Source: Cryptomeria japonica (taxonomy: Eukaryota; Streptophyta; Pinopsida; Cupressales; Cupressaceae). Taken from it: DNA of 64,000 bases. The DNA lies in the NCBI RefSeq assembly GCF_030272615.1, contig NC_081408.1, forward strand, positions 763,048,673 to 763,112,672, read 5' to 3'. The translations under genes and the position numbers were made by a program. The stretch's first letter is position 1; the number at the start of each line of letters is the position of its first letter. The notes below the pieces were generated by a model, which did no database searches, had not been told where the DNA came from, and saw only the letters and a list, made by a program, of their open reading frames with translations. Below, one piece after another: positions 34,101 to 45,480 of the stretch.

Positions 34101-34725
34101 TTTGCCTTTTCGCTGTAAAATTTGGGCACTTTGAGATGTGCGCCCACCGGATCGCTGAGCGGTTCCTTATCAAAAGCCCGTAAGCTTTGAAATTAAGGAT
34201 ATATGCGACCTTGCATATAAATACTGAAATGATCCTCCCTGAGGCCAATGTAGGATAAATGGTCCTTCATGCCAAGGCCTTTCCATTGGATCATCAGGAC
34301 CTTTCCAAACATGCTAGCCCGATGGCCGACGCCATCTTCCTACACTTTCCATCGGGTCATCGAGAAGACATCAAAACCTGACTTCCGATGGCTGATGACG
34401 ACTTTATGCGCTCTGCACTTCCATCGGGTCATCGACATCACATTAAACCGCTCCACCCGATACCCGATGGCTCTACTTCGGTCCGTCCACATTTCTATTG
34501 GGTCATCGGGGTAGGTTAAAACTACTCGCCCCAATACCCGATAACTTACTTCGGTCTGTTCCACACTCCAACGACCTCATCGAGGTAAGTCCTGCCGATC
34601 GGGGTAGGTTTTGCCGATAAGACAAAAATTCAAAAAAAATGCCATAAACATGCCAGGAGGAAGTGCAGATGCAATAATATTGGAATGGGCCTCCCAAATT
34701 CATCAAAATTTCATGAGTCCCAACA
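31189..34725 (-). mobile_element. 3.5-kb putative solo LTR
   Basis: The block interrupts the tandem units: left flank ...CTAATAGTCA, right flank AGTCCCATGACC, where the uninterrupted unit reads CTAATAGTCCCATGACC. On the minus strand it starts TGTTGGGACTCATGAAATTTTG and ends GGAGAACAACA, so it has TG...CA ends with TGTTG/CAACA inverted tips. It contains GC-rich repeated text: TAGCGACAA-type units near 33190, 33320, 33915 and 34040, and about four GATGACCCGATGG-type units at 34270-34560. A TATA-like TATTTATATGCA is at about 34210. No gag or pol frame is present. Confidence 0.55.
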
Positions 34726-35580
34726 AGTCCCATGACCATATCTACTTATTCCGAACACCATACACTATAATGATAATCCTTTCCACATTAATAAACTCCT
34801 TTTTGTCCATGAATATACAATACAACAATAATAATAAATCACCAAATTTAAATAAATAAACATCTTTTGAAGTCAATCTAATAGTCCCATGACCATATCT
34901 GCTTATTCTAAACACCATACATAATAATGATAATATTTTTCACAATAATAAATGAACAAATTTAAATAAACAATGTGCTCAATTGTTTTGGAAGGTGATA
35001 ATAAGATCCTCAATTGTAATCTCTTATTTTAATCTAGAAAACAAAAACAAAACTGCATTCTAAAATTTTAACCATACATGAAAAAAGCAATAACAAAGGG
35101 AAAAGAGGGGTCCATATTTATACATTAAATCACGTCTTTTTAGAGAGCCTAAATATTATCACATAATTTGTTATTTTATATATGACTTTTACTAAGAATA
35201 CTTTTTATTTAAATACTATTTTTAAAAGCTACACCTAATAAATTTTTTAATAAAAAAATGGTTCGTCAATATAGCAATAAACTACCAAATTTAAATGAAT
35301 AATAAACATCTTTTGAGGTCAATCTAATAGTCCGGTGACCATATCTGCTTATCTCAAACACCATACATAATAATGATAATCTTTTTCACAATAATAAACC
35401 ATTTTTTGTCCATAAATATACAATAATTAATTACCAAATCGAAATAAATAACGTGCTCAATTCTTTTGGGAGGTGATAATAAGATCCCCAATTGTAACCT
35501 CACTCATTTTTATTTAGAGAAAAAATAAAAATAAAATTCTCCATTCCACAATATATGGCACCCAAAATTGAACAATATAT
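34726..35580. repeat. Tandem non-coding units, right part
   Basis: Continuation of 30405-31188. CCATGACCATATCTGCTTAT recurs near 34734, 34889 and 35336. TAATAATGATAAT recurs near 34924 and 35369. GGAAGGTGATAATAAGATCC is near 34989, and AAAGAGGGGTCCATA near 35103. No gene. Confidence 0.8.
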
Positions 35581-35839
35581 CAAAGAAAGATAATAATAAT
35601 GAGGAGGCACTTGTATGGAAAGCAAAGCAACAAAATTGTCGGTCAGCAATTTGTGGGTTTCCTTTCAATCCCATTCTTTGCCGCTCAAAATACCTTTCTC
35701 TATCCCTAGTGCGCTCCAAGGCATCTTACCAACAAATTCTTTTAACAAACAAACAAAAAATTAAAAAAGAAAAAAAAAATACCAATTTCTTTCGCTTTAC
35801 ACCACATGAATAAATAAATTAAAAAGAAAAAAAAATATA

Positions 35840-36265
35840 GCAGCCGTGGAGGAGACGTTGCAATACACGACGTGGTTTCGAAGGACGGGGGCGGCCGTTA
35901 CGCAGAGTCACCGCCGACTTGGCGGGGTCCTTTATCTGCCACGTAGGCAGAAACTGACATGGACGGGGACGTGACGTACGCTCACACACTTGGGGTCAGA
36001 GAAGGCGGCCATAAGGAAAGTTACAAGCACACGGTCACATGGTGCTAAGCAATTCAGGGGGCCGAGTAGGTAATCTGTACGCGGTTGGATTGCGGGATTT
36101 TCCCAAGATCTGCCGACCATGGTTGATTTTTCTCGCGGCTAAGAGCCCCATAAAGCCCATAGCCCGAGGCATCCTCAGTTCAGAGTTTTACAACACTTTG
36201 GATCCTCTGTACCCGGGTTCGATCCCCTGTCGTAGCGAAGCAGCTTCTGTGATCAAAAGATTTGA
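35840..36265 (+). promoter_or_regulatory. Stress-type promoter of the SAP gene
   Basis: GC-rich island just upstream of the SAP gene, unlike the AT-rich flanks. ACGT-core (ABRE/G-box-like) sites are GACGTGG at 35869-35875, CCACGTAG at 35939-35946 and the double GACGTGACGTAC at 35968-35979. DRE/CRT cores GCCGAC lie at 35913-35918 and 36112-36117. These bind bZIP and DREB/CBF factors in plants, which fits a drought-, salt- or cold-inducible gene. No strong TATA box is seen, and a tRNA-like B-box (GGTTCGATCCC) lies at 36216-36226. The transcript start is not determinable. Confidence 0.6.
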
Positions 36266-36266
36266 G

Positions 36267-36423
36267 GTTTGATCTGGGCGTACCAGAAGCTTGTTTATCT
36301 GGGTATTTGGTATTTTTGAAAGAAATTCTTCTGGGTATTGTGTTTGTGGAAGAGATCATTTGGGTGCTGCTTTCTTTTTAAGGGTTTTGTTGTTTCATCT
36401 GTTATTTTTTGGGGGATTTTAAG
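36267..36423 (+). other. Possible 5' UTR intron of the SAP gene
   Basis: GAG|GTTTGATC at 36264-36274 is a reasonable donor. TTTTTTGGGGGATTTTAAG|GCC ending at 36423 is a reasonable acceptor, seven bases before the ATG. The stretch is T-rich. Introns in the 5' leader are seen in some SAP genes. RNA reads would decide; the CDS is unaffected. Confidence 0.3.
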
Positions 36424-36429
36424 GCCAAG

Positions 36430-36927
36430 ATGGCACAAAACAGAGACAAGGAGGAGACCGGGTGCCAGGTGCCGGAGGGCTTGAAGCCCTGCGTTAATAA
36501 CTGTGGTTTCTTTGGCAGCCCGGCCACCATGAACCTCTGCTCTAAGTGCTACAACGAATATGTGCAGCTAAATGTTAATACAACGCCCAAGTCGCCGTTT
36601 TCTGGGGTTTCGATCCTCAGAACTGAGGTTGACGTTGTAGGGTCTCGATCCGATGATATGGTGGTTGATATTTCTGGCCCTTCTTCAAGCGTTGCTTTGG
36701 TGGCGGCGCTTCATTCTGAGGCGACACAGACGAAAAAGAACAGATGTTTTTCGTGCGGGAAGAGGGTTGGACTGACGGGGTTCAAGTGCCGTTGCGGCGA
36801 TTTGTTCTGCGGGATTCACAGGTACTCTGAAAAGCATAACTGTACCTTCGATTACAAGGCCGCCGGCCGCGAGGCCATTGCTAAGGCAAACCCCATCGTT
36901 AAGGCCGACAAAGTTCAAAGGTTTTGA
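36430..36927 (+). CDS. A20/AN1 zinc-finger stress-associated protein (SAP)
   Basis: 165 residues from ATG 36430 (the longer frame upstream has no ATG) to TGA at 36925. An N-terminal A20 finger has Cys 21, 25, 37 and 40 (CVNNCGFFGSPATMNLCSKC). After a variable Ser/Val-rich linker, a C-terminal AN1 finger has Cys 106, 109, 120, 122, 127, His 130, His 136 and Cys 138. The tail KANPIVKADKVQRF is the usual conserved SAP end. Length and single-exon coding match plant SAPs. Family members are cytosolic/nuclear, and A20 can bind ubiquitin or act in E3 ligase activity during abiotic stress. Upstream ABRE and DRE cores agree. All zinc ligands are present and codon use is GC-rich relative to the window, so it is very likely functional. 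Which SAP paralogue it is cannot be told. Confidence 0.97.
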   Translation: MAQNRDKEETGCQVPEGLKPCVNNCGFFGSPATMNLCSKCYNEYVQLNVNTTPKSPFSGVSILRTEVDVVGSRSDDMVVDISGPSSSVALVAALHSEATQTKKNRCFSCGKRVGLTGFKCRCGDLFCGIHRYSEKHNCTFDYKAAGREAIAKANPIVKADKVQRF

Positions 36928-39900
36928 AAAATTGCCTTTGCTTTGTATTTGTCATTGAAACCCCATAAAACTCTCTTCGGGAATATATTAAGGGTTGTTG
37001 TTCGTCGAAGGGGTTTGCAGTGAAGCAGTAATAATTTTTTTTTTACAGATGGTATGGGGTATCTGCAAAACCTTATGTGTATTCTCTGTTTGGGATGGGG
37101 TGGGATGGAATAGTGTGGCCTTTTATCTAGGGTTTGGACGAAATGCTTATGCAGATGTAGTTTCTTGGCTCATATGAAAGATATGCTTTATGTAACGGGA
37201 GCCAATTTATGCTGGTTATGCCTATGCTTATAGTGAACAAATTTTCACTTGCTTTTCATTGGTTGGGTTTTGATGTGTTTGTGGAAACACTTTGGAACAA
37301 ATCTATAGTCAATTGATTGCTTATTTCAGTATGTGTGAAGGATTGAATTTACTGGTCAACCCTTCAAAATGGCGTTGCTTATGAATGTTTTGTGGTATTG
37401 ACAGAATCTTTGGTTTTTATCTGATAAAGTTTATTTGTCATCAGCCAAACAAGTAAATTCAGATTCTTATTTTAAAGCAGGGTAATTGAGATTGCAAATT
37501 TCTGTTGTTGTTGTTGAGATTTTTTATTTACATCATAATTGAATGCAATCGGATCACTGTTTATTTATTGTTTCGATGATCAATTGTTTGGTCAGATTCT
37601 AATTATATTGGTGGTGATGAATTAATATGACAAGATTTCGTCAGACCTGGGTTTTGAAATTTATATTGAATTGTAAAAATTTTTGTTGATGAGTTTATCT
37701 GACAAGATTTCATTCCAACTTGGTTTTGGAATCTATATGGAATTGTGAAAATGTATTGTTGCTTAGATTAGCACTAATTTCTTATAATATTCTGTTAATA
37801 AATTGTGTGGGCAAGATGTAATCAGAGCTGGGTTTTGAAATCTATATTTACACCTTAATTTGCCTGTTACGGATGAGCTTGGGTGCTATTTGGCTGTCCA
37901 GACTAAATCTTCTGTGCTGTAGGGAACAATAGATTGATATTATTTTCTGGACTGATGAAGAAGAATCTGAAATATGGGATTGATGGTGTTTGCTTTCAAG
38001 CTATATGATGGTGTGACATTTTCTTTAAAAGTTAAAAAATCAGAAACTGGATTTCCCCTTTAACTTTTTGCCGTTCAAGATGTCATGCTTTTTATGTTGA
38101 TGTATATATTTGTTCTATTAATCAGAGCTGTTGACTTATGATTGGATGTAGATTCTGGTCATTAATAGATTTTCTTGCTGGGGGCCAATATAGGTAGTTA
38201 TGAACAGAGTGTAACGCAACAAAAACTAGAATCCAAAGAGAAACAGATAATTTTTGAACATGAATTATGATTATAGATTTATTTTCTGGGGGCCAATTCA
38301 GGCGTGTTATTAACAAATAGTAAATCGCACAAAGGACTCAAATCATAAGAGTGACAAATTTTGGCTCTGAATTATTGCTTCTGATCCTCACTGAAAAATG
38401 AATTATGGCTGTAGGATTATGTTTTCGGGGCCAATATCTGCTGTTTTACAAAGAGGAAAGCTCACAAAATTAAAATCTAAAGAGAGTATTAGGCTCTGGT
38501 TATTTACCACGTGAAAATTCCTCAAATACTAAAATCTGAGTGAAGCTTGTTATTAACAGTGTAAATCCCACGAAAACTAAAATTTAGAGTAATATATTTA
38601 ATATATAATTTGGGTTTGGAGATATTGGGTGTGTTTAGGAGCAATCATGAACTCTGGATCCACTGCGTATTATTGTATTAATGATTCCTTGGATTTTACA
38701 TGATGATCCTTCTTTTGTATAGGTGAGTTAAACTCTGTTCGGGAAGTCAAATTATTTTGGCTTTGGCTATGGGTTTTATTCTGTGCGTGGTTATTCTTCA
38801 GATAGTGTTAAAACTCTTGGATTTAAGCATTGAAGAATTCCCAAATTAACAAAGAATTTAAGATGATGAATTCGAACAATGGAATTGCGCTAATGAACTA
38901 TCGTATCAAAACGATTTCCAAAGATTTAATTTGGAAGCCATTAAAATAGTCATTGATGAAATGGACAAAGTGGACTCCCGAAGGTTCAGAAGAACACAAC
39001 TTTGGTGTTTGATTTTAATGCTCATGTTAAAAAAGCAGTGTCCTGGAACCTGTGAATCCTACGCAACCATAGTCACCTACCAATTGTAACTGTTTAACTT
39101 ACAGCTGGCTGACAAAGGGTTTGATCACCGCTTATTTTACCAGTTTCAAGTTCTGTTTCCATAATTATATGACTCAAAAGAAAGAAATTAATCATTGTGG
39201 ATCATAAAATGCAAGATGAAAAATGAAGGATTTTTTTTCTTTCATTAATAATAGTTTTAATTAATCATAAAAGCAACATGAGAAATGAAGGATTTTTTCT
39301 CTTTCATCAATAATAGTTTTAATTAATCATACAGAAACATTCTTTGTATCCATTGTGTCTATTTGTTGTATATTTTTGAATTTGATTATGTAAATTTTTT
39401 TATTAATATTGTAGATCTATTTCATTTCCAAAATGAAATAGCAAGATGAGAAATGAATAGTTTTGAAGTGTTAATTGGTCATGAATTAGTGAAAACACCC
39501 TCACAACCTTTAGTCCTGTCTAAATCATTTTCCATGGGACTTATGGCCAGTTTGCTACACTTGTCGAGAGAATTTGTAGGGTTCTGATTTTAGATGCTTC
39601 TGAACTTCTTTATCAGCTTTTGTTTTAAGTGCTTCTTGGATGATAGCAGGGCATGTTGCAATGCTTGCTGTTCCTGTCGAAAGCATCAAAATTTTGGATG
39701 GTAGATGCTCTGTAATGTGTGTGGGGACGAATTTTGGATGGTAGATGCTCTGTAATCCATTAGATCAAATTATTACTCTACTCTATTTAAAGTCACTAGA
39801 TCTTAACCTATTCACCTTGTTAACCTTTTATTTCAACAAGATTTTCCTACTTTAGCTTGTTTGCTTTAGTATAGAGTTTTGACCCTAGCGTGGAAGTTAG

Positions 39901-40979
39901 AATTCATTGGTGTATCCCAAATATAAGCACGACTTGTTTGTTCTCTTACTGCTATTTAGTTTTATTGAGCTTTCATTCTTAGTTGTGTTTAATCTGTATT
40001 TGGATACAAGAGTATGACAAAATCACAGCTAACCTATAGCCTAAAAATATAGTAAAGCAAATCTATCTAAGGGAAGGGTATCGGTAGGCGTTATAGTTAA
40101 CTCTGTTCATCTATAGGTTTTTGGGTTGTCTCTGTATGCAACTTAACTGCTTATAGTTATTGTTTTGGCTTCAGGGTACTAATGATGCATGTTGTGGGAT
40201 CTGTTATGCATATTAGAGACAAAAAATACACATTTCAAAGTGTCGACCTATATCTGCTTAAAGATGCCCGACTAACCAGTTCCAATAACAGTGTACAAAT
40301 AGATCAATTTACGAAAATGTACAAAAAATGAATGACTGATAAAACATGAAAGATAACTGATGCTCTTCCTCTAATACTGCAGCAAGTTAATAGTTTATTT
40401 AAGGTTGGAGAGATGGCATGTGCAATGAAAATGACAGAAGAGCTGCCTTTCTGCTTTCCCTTCATTCTACCTTGCCCCCTAATAAACGTGGGACCTTAAA
40501 GATCAGTAAATTATTTTGCCTAAATCTGGTTAACAGGGAGGTCTTTATTAGGATGTAAATGTCGAGTGATCGCAGACGATTTAGGGTGGGGTAGTCCATG
40601 TGATGTGCTCTTATCTTGTTCAACTGAACTTATGGATGATCTGTCCTGTGTAACAAGCATTGCATATTTCTCGTGATCGGTCCCGCAACATGTATGTATA
40701 GAGAATCATTCTATAATTAAACGTAGTAAAGCCTACCCCATCCAACCTGGCGGAACAAAAGTAGCTCTGTTCAGGTCCTCACACGTCATAATCTATCTCA
40801 TGTTTCAAGTTCATGTGGAGGACCTGAAGAGAATGAATCCTAGTAGGTTTGAGCCAAAAGCTTAATTAAAAAATGCCCATACATACTTTTAAGGAAAACA
40901 AAGCACCGTTAATCTAGAGAAATCAATGAATTTTTAATGAGGAATTGATAATCGGATTTTTTTTCCAGTTAATGCAGGA
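36928..40979 (+). other. SAP 3' UTR and downstream non-coding DNA
   Basis: 36928 to roughly 37250 probably includes the 3' UTR, with an ACAG acceptor-like site near 37049. 37620-37850 has three degenerate copies of an ACAAGATTTC...TGGGTTTTGAAAT unit. 38145-38610 has about four degenerate copies of a 110-130-bp unit around TTTTC.GGGGCCAAT. 39200-39335 holds a direct 65-bp duplication (AAATGAAGGATTTTTT...TTTTAATTAATCATA). 39690-39760 repeats TTTTGGATGGTAGATGCTCT. No further gene is recognised. Confidence 0.6.
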
Positions 40980-41900
40980 AACCAAATAGAAATACCTATA
41001 TTTAGTTTTATGATTAAAGATACACACAATCTTACGTAGCATTGAATTTGATGTCTTGGGATTTGGAACCAAGTATTTTATATATGTGTCAAAGTTGAGT
41101 TTGTAGACTAGGTCAAATCAATGATCATGGATAAGTCTTTCACTTGCGAACTTGATTTGGCAAATGATGCAATTTTGCTCTTTTCTTCTTTTTTTTGGGA
41201 TATTTGAAAACATGGATATTTAGAAATACCTTGGTAGGACCATCAATATGCCACGAAGATACATGTTCTCCTAGGTCAACTTGCAGAAATGTGTATAAAT
41301 GAGAGAAACTGATCTTTAGTTACAGATATGCTATTAAGAGTGATTTGCCGATCTAGTTTCTTTTTGTTGAACAGGTAAGTGTGAAATATAAGTGGTATAT
41401 GACTATAGCTCTCAAATATTTGGATGATTAAAATGAATAAATTTCACAAGTTTGTGTTTAGTTGGAACTTGGAGGGAAAAGTTTCTCTGGGAGAAACCAA
41501 ATTTTGAAATTGAAAAGATCAAGTTTGCCACCATAAGATCATCCTCGTGACTACATAGCTCATCCCAAGCATAGAATTGGGCTAAATAAATGTGACAATC
41601 AAGTAAATGGAGGTGAGTGTAATAAGAATGCGAATAGGGTGATTGGGGTAGGACATAAATATATGTGGATGTGTGTAATGGGGCAATGAGCTCGACTTTG
41701 CACAAACTTACATTAGTTCATATGTTACTTTTCACAAAATTACATTATTTGTTAATATGTTTATGTATTAGAACACTTTCATCAAAACAGGTTCAAAACC
41801 AAATCGAAATGATGTGGGCATGCAAATTTCAATATTACATTTTGTCTTCACTTTGAAAGGTAATGAATCCTAACAATGATCATGCATAAGTATGTAGTAT
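40980..41900. repeat. Unidentified dispersed repeat, copy 1
   Basis: Parallel to 56500-57400 in the same orientation. Shared landmarks: AATTTGATGT (41046), TCAATGA.CATGGAT (41118), TATAG.T.T..A.ATATTTGGATGATT (41405), CAAGTTTGTGTTTAGTTGGA (41447), GGGAAAAGTTT and AACCAAATTTTGAAATT (41495). The terminal TTACATTATTTGTTAATATGT part (41737) also matches 8163. No conserved domain in any frame. Confidence 0.7.
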
Positions 41901-42602
41901 CCACATTTATCCACGGAAAGTAAAATTAAAACATCAAATAATATCACTAGGGTCCATATAAAGTAGTAGACCCTACAAGGTGTTATCATGTAAACTTGTC
42001 CTTTAGCATGTGCTCTCCATGGGATGTAAAGATGAATCTCTATAACATATTCAGTCTCTTATGACAACATGTACCAATAAAGGCGTCTTTGTGTCATTTA
42101 CATGCAAAACGAGGAACATGCAAATATAAAGCCAAAAAAGGAAAGTGCAAAAGTCCAAAATATGACAAATATAAAGATATAAATAGGAATATCTATAAAA
42201 GTCCAATATGACAAATAAAAAAATATAAATAAGAATATCTAATCAATCAATCTTCTTTTAGATCAAGGGTTTCTCTTTTATGTCATATGCAACTTCAATA
42301 TAAGACATGTTATGGTGAACAAGACTAACCTTTGGAGATATATGATTTTTCTTAATGATTTAACTTATCAAGTTTGTTTTATGTCTATAAGTGTTTAGTT
42401 TACCTTTTTGTAAAAATTGTTGAACTTTATGCTTATATATGATACATTTATATTTAAAATATTTATGTATGATGAGAAGTAGGTTTAGTATATGTATAAG
42501 CCTCATGATCGAAAGATAAATCATGAGTGAACATTGTAAAGACCATACTATCCTCATGTTTACTCATGCTAGAGAAATAGTCAATGAAAATATGAACCAA
42601 AT
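41901..42602. other. Non-coding
   Basis: AT-rich, with short direct repeats (AAAGTCCAA.ATATGACAAATA near 42151 and 42200). No gene recognised. Confidence 0.5.
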
Positions 42603-43028
42603 TCACATAGCGTAAAACAAACCAGATGCACCAAACCATTGTAAAGATTTATAACTCAAGTATAATTTAAACTCACTAATAAGTAAGATCTCATCATCTA
42701 AATGTTCATAATTAGGAAGTAAAAATAATTTTACATGCAAAGAGACATCCATAGAACCATCATTAAGTAATAACTCCTCAATAAGGCTCATAATATCATG
42801 ATCTAATCTAGGAGAAGAGACTAAAGCATGAATGTTGTCATTACAGGATAATGAAATGTCATCACTATGTGTGCTATAATAATGGGAGATATAACTATGT
42901 GAAAGACTACCATGGATATCCACAGGGTCTACATGAGGTGAAGAATAATCACTGGGAAACACACCACCATGTACTATAGAAGGTATGATGTATTCGTGAT
43001 AGGAGGGTCTTAAGAAAGTTCTATCCAA
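42603..43028 (-). CDS. Hypothetical 141-aa ORF inside retroelement DNA
   Basis: An uninterrupted minus-strand frame in an AT-rich area. It is rich in Ser, His, Asp and Leu (DYSSPHVDPVDIHGSLSHSY, SLIEELLLNDGSMDVSLHVK, LLPNYEHLDDEILLISEF). I recognise no domain, signal or membrane segment. It lies about 1.1 kb below the LTR start at 44181 on the same strand, so it is more likely retroelement sequence than a host gene. Expression is unproven. Confidence 0.25.
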   Translation of the reverse strand: MDRTFLRPSYHEYIIPSIVHGGVFPSDYSSPHVDPVDIHGSLSHSYISHYYSTHSDDISLSCNDNIHALVSSPRLDHDIMSLIEELLLNDGSMDVSLHVKLFLLPNYEHLDDEILLISEFKLYLSYKSLQWFGASGLFYAM

Positions 43029-44181
43029 CTGTGTAGCCTTAACAATCCAAAACCATAGCTACAACATAAATTGATAGAAACAAATAAATAATAGAACATC
43101 TAACTATAATAGTGGAAAAAGGAACCCTACAAAATGAGTGTTTCCATTGAGAGTTTGATTTCCCAATTACATCCAAGAAAATCAAAAGTGTAACACCACC
43201 TTGATTTAACCTTTTAAGTAAATTAACTGTAATTGAGATAACAAAATTTATACAATGTCCTTTTACATAAATTCTAATTACAAAATGGAAAGTTCAATTT
43301 AATCTATTTTGGTTTAATAAAATAACATCTAATTTCTATAGAAAAAAAATTAAAAAAAGATACATGTATCCTATAGATTGAGCAAGTTCACTACCGTGAA
43401 TGCTAATGTCATGTGGGGACTAAAATGTGATGTACAATTGTCTCATACAATTAGGTAATACGAATCTATAAAACAATATTAATTGTGTACCTACACAAAT
43501 TTTAGAATAACAACAATTTAGAAAGTGATAGAGTGCAACACAAAAAAAATAGGGAGAAAGGTGAGTGGATGATAACTTATTGAAGTAATTAAAATAATCA
43601 AGTAAACGTTAGTGGTCACCAATATGTTGAATCCATGGGAAACTCCAAAAGAACTTGCACACAAAAAAATAGGGAGAAAGATGAGTGGTTGTGTTAAGAG
43701 GTTTGCCTCAGTCAAAACTGCTTTGGTATACCTACATCCATAGATAGCCAAGACAAATCATGTAGATTCTGAAAATTTAGGGAAGAGACAACAATTGTGA
43801 TTGATTCAAATGGAAAGACATTTAACTATGCTATGAAAATGAAAATAATAGGCACTAAACCTCCATAATGAAGGAGAGATATTCAAATCATCCAAGAGAA
43901 CCCTTTTAAAAACTACCATGATCTTCCAGAGATGATCTGTCCAATGCCAAAGAACTGTGCTACACAAAAACACTATGAAAAATATGCACACAAGAGCTCA
44001 GGATAGCTTCAAGTTGTAGGAACGTGGCATGTGTGTGAGAACTTGAGAGAAAAAGCTATTGCTATGTGTGTTGAATGAGTGTTCACCATTTTCCTTCTTT
44101 TCAAAATAAAAATATTTTGTTTAGGACCAAAGGGAGGTTTTGTGTAGTGTGAAAATGCAAGTGTATGCAATTTATGACACT
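43029..44181 (-). mobile_element. Start of a minus-strand Tat-type 3' LTR
   Basis: On the minus strand the sequence after the polypurine tract begins TGTAGTGTCATAAATTGCAT at 44181. The lower boundary of the LTR is not clear; 43029 is arbitrary. Direct repeats CACAAAAAAATAGGGAGAAAG occur at about 43541 and 43661. Confidence 0.45.
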
Positions 44182-44200
44182 ACAAAATTTGCCCCCACTT
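44182..44200 (-). other. Polypurine tract of minus-strand Tat remnant
   Basis: AAGTGGGGGCAAATTT on the minus strand directly before TGTAGTGTC. It has the same GGGGCAAA core as the nested element's tract at 24272-24286. Confidence 0.7.
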
Positions 44201-44689
44201 AAACGAGCATATATGTATTATATGGATATGTAAACTAAAGTAGATTTATATAAGGTTAAGAAAGATTTGTACCTAGGATATTTAGAGGCCATAGAGTCTT
44301 CGATTCACATGGACTTGCCCCTAGTGAAAGGACTCATACAAAAGCTAAAACATCCTACATAAAATTGATTTGTTAAGGTATAATTTACTACAAACATGTT
44401 ACCTAGAGCCATATTAGGCAAAATAGCACAAAGTAGACCAAAAATTAGACACATTGAAGATCCTGACAAGTATGGCTAGCAATCTGCATTATGTTAGAGA
44501 CCATATGATGATTTGATCAAATCATTATTGTTGCAAGTTGCATCATAGGACAATCACAAAGAAGAAAGAACATACAAGAGTCATGGTCTAGTAGGTTACC
44601 CCATACTAGGTGGTTCATATGTTATTAGATCGATACAAGGATTAGATACATTTTAGAATATAAAAGTGAATATGCAATGTGAAGGATAT

Positions 44690-45480
44690 AAGTCGATCTT
44701 TATCCTTTTGGGAACATCTTTCCAACCTTTAATTTCCTACCATTTTTGACCTTAAGGTTTGTATAATCTCTTTTATTAGCAACAAACTTCCATTTTTCAT
44801 TTCTTGCATCATCAATCAAAGAGATTTTTCATTTCTTGCATCGTCAATTGGGAAGCTTGTTGCTCTTGACCTGGATGATTTGATCTTCATATGTTTCTTC
44901 AATCTTGGGTTGCAATTATTTTGCAAACTCTCCAATTTGTTAAATAAACATGGCAATCTAAGCATCACTCTCAAAGACTTGTCAATTTTGATCGTTATCC
45001 AGAATTGATGGTCTAACAATCACTTGCATTGAGTGTTTTTTTAAGAGCAAATCCAATACCGGATCAAACTGAGACCTAATTGTGGCTAATCGATCTACTT
45101 GAGCATTTTGCTTATGCAGAACCAATTGAATATCAAAAGCTTCAAAAGAGTCTATTAGGCCCCAAAATCAGTTTTAGTATGATCTCAAGCAAACATTTTT
45201 GGCAGTTGTAACATTTCACACTTGTTTAACAAATAGCTTGAAATCTCCAAAAACTTAGCTGCTTGATTCCCAATCTTTTTGTGAGACTGAGTCCTTTGAC
45301 CAAACCTTCATATTCAACTTCATTATTTGTATGAGCAAATTGGAAGTGAAATGCCCTTAGGGTTTTCTCTCTAGATGGGGAAATTATACAAATACCAACT
45401 CCAAAACCAGTTTTGCATCTTGCACCATCAAAATGCATAGTCCATATTTTAGTTTTATGATCATTATTGCTTTCAGAAGC
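44690..45480 (-). pseudogene. RNase H (additional type) of minus-strand Tat remnant
   Basis: The minus frame 45438-45226 reads WTMHFDGARCKTGFGVGICI, then TLRAFHFQFAHTNNEVEYEG and LVKGLSLTKRLGIKQLSFW, an RNase H with the D-G-A and N-N-E-x-E-Y-E-G patterns of the extra RNase H found in Tat-lineage elements. After a frameshift the expected G-D-S is lost. Further down (about 44960-45060) a segment like RPSILDNDQN...QVFE matches the linker that follows this RNase H in such elements. No reverse transcriptase motif is found beyond it, so the pol is truncated. Confidence 0.75.

Noticed and set aside
36190-36235. A complete tRNA gene
   Set aside because: Only the T-arm/B-box part looks like tRNA; no A-box, anticodon arm or acceptor pairing could be found.
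36039-36272. 77-codon plus-strand ORF upstream of the SAP gene
   Set aside because: Falls in the promoter/leader; no recognisable protein; treated as regulatory DNA.
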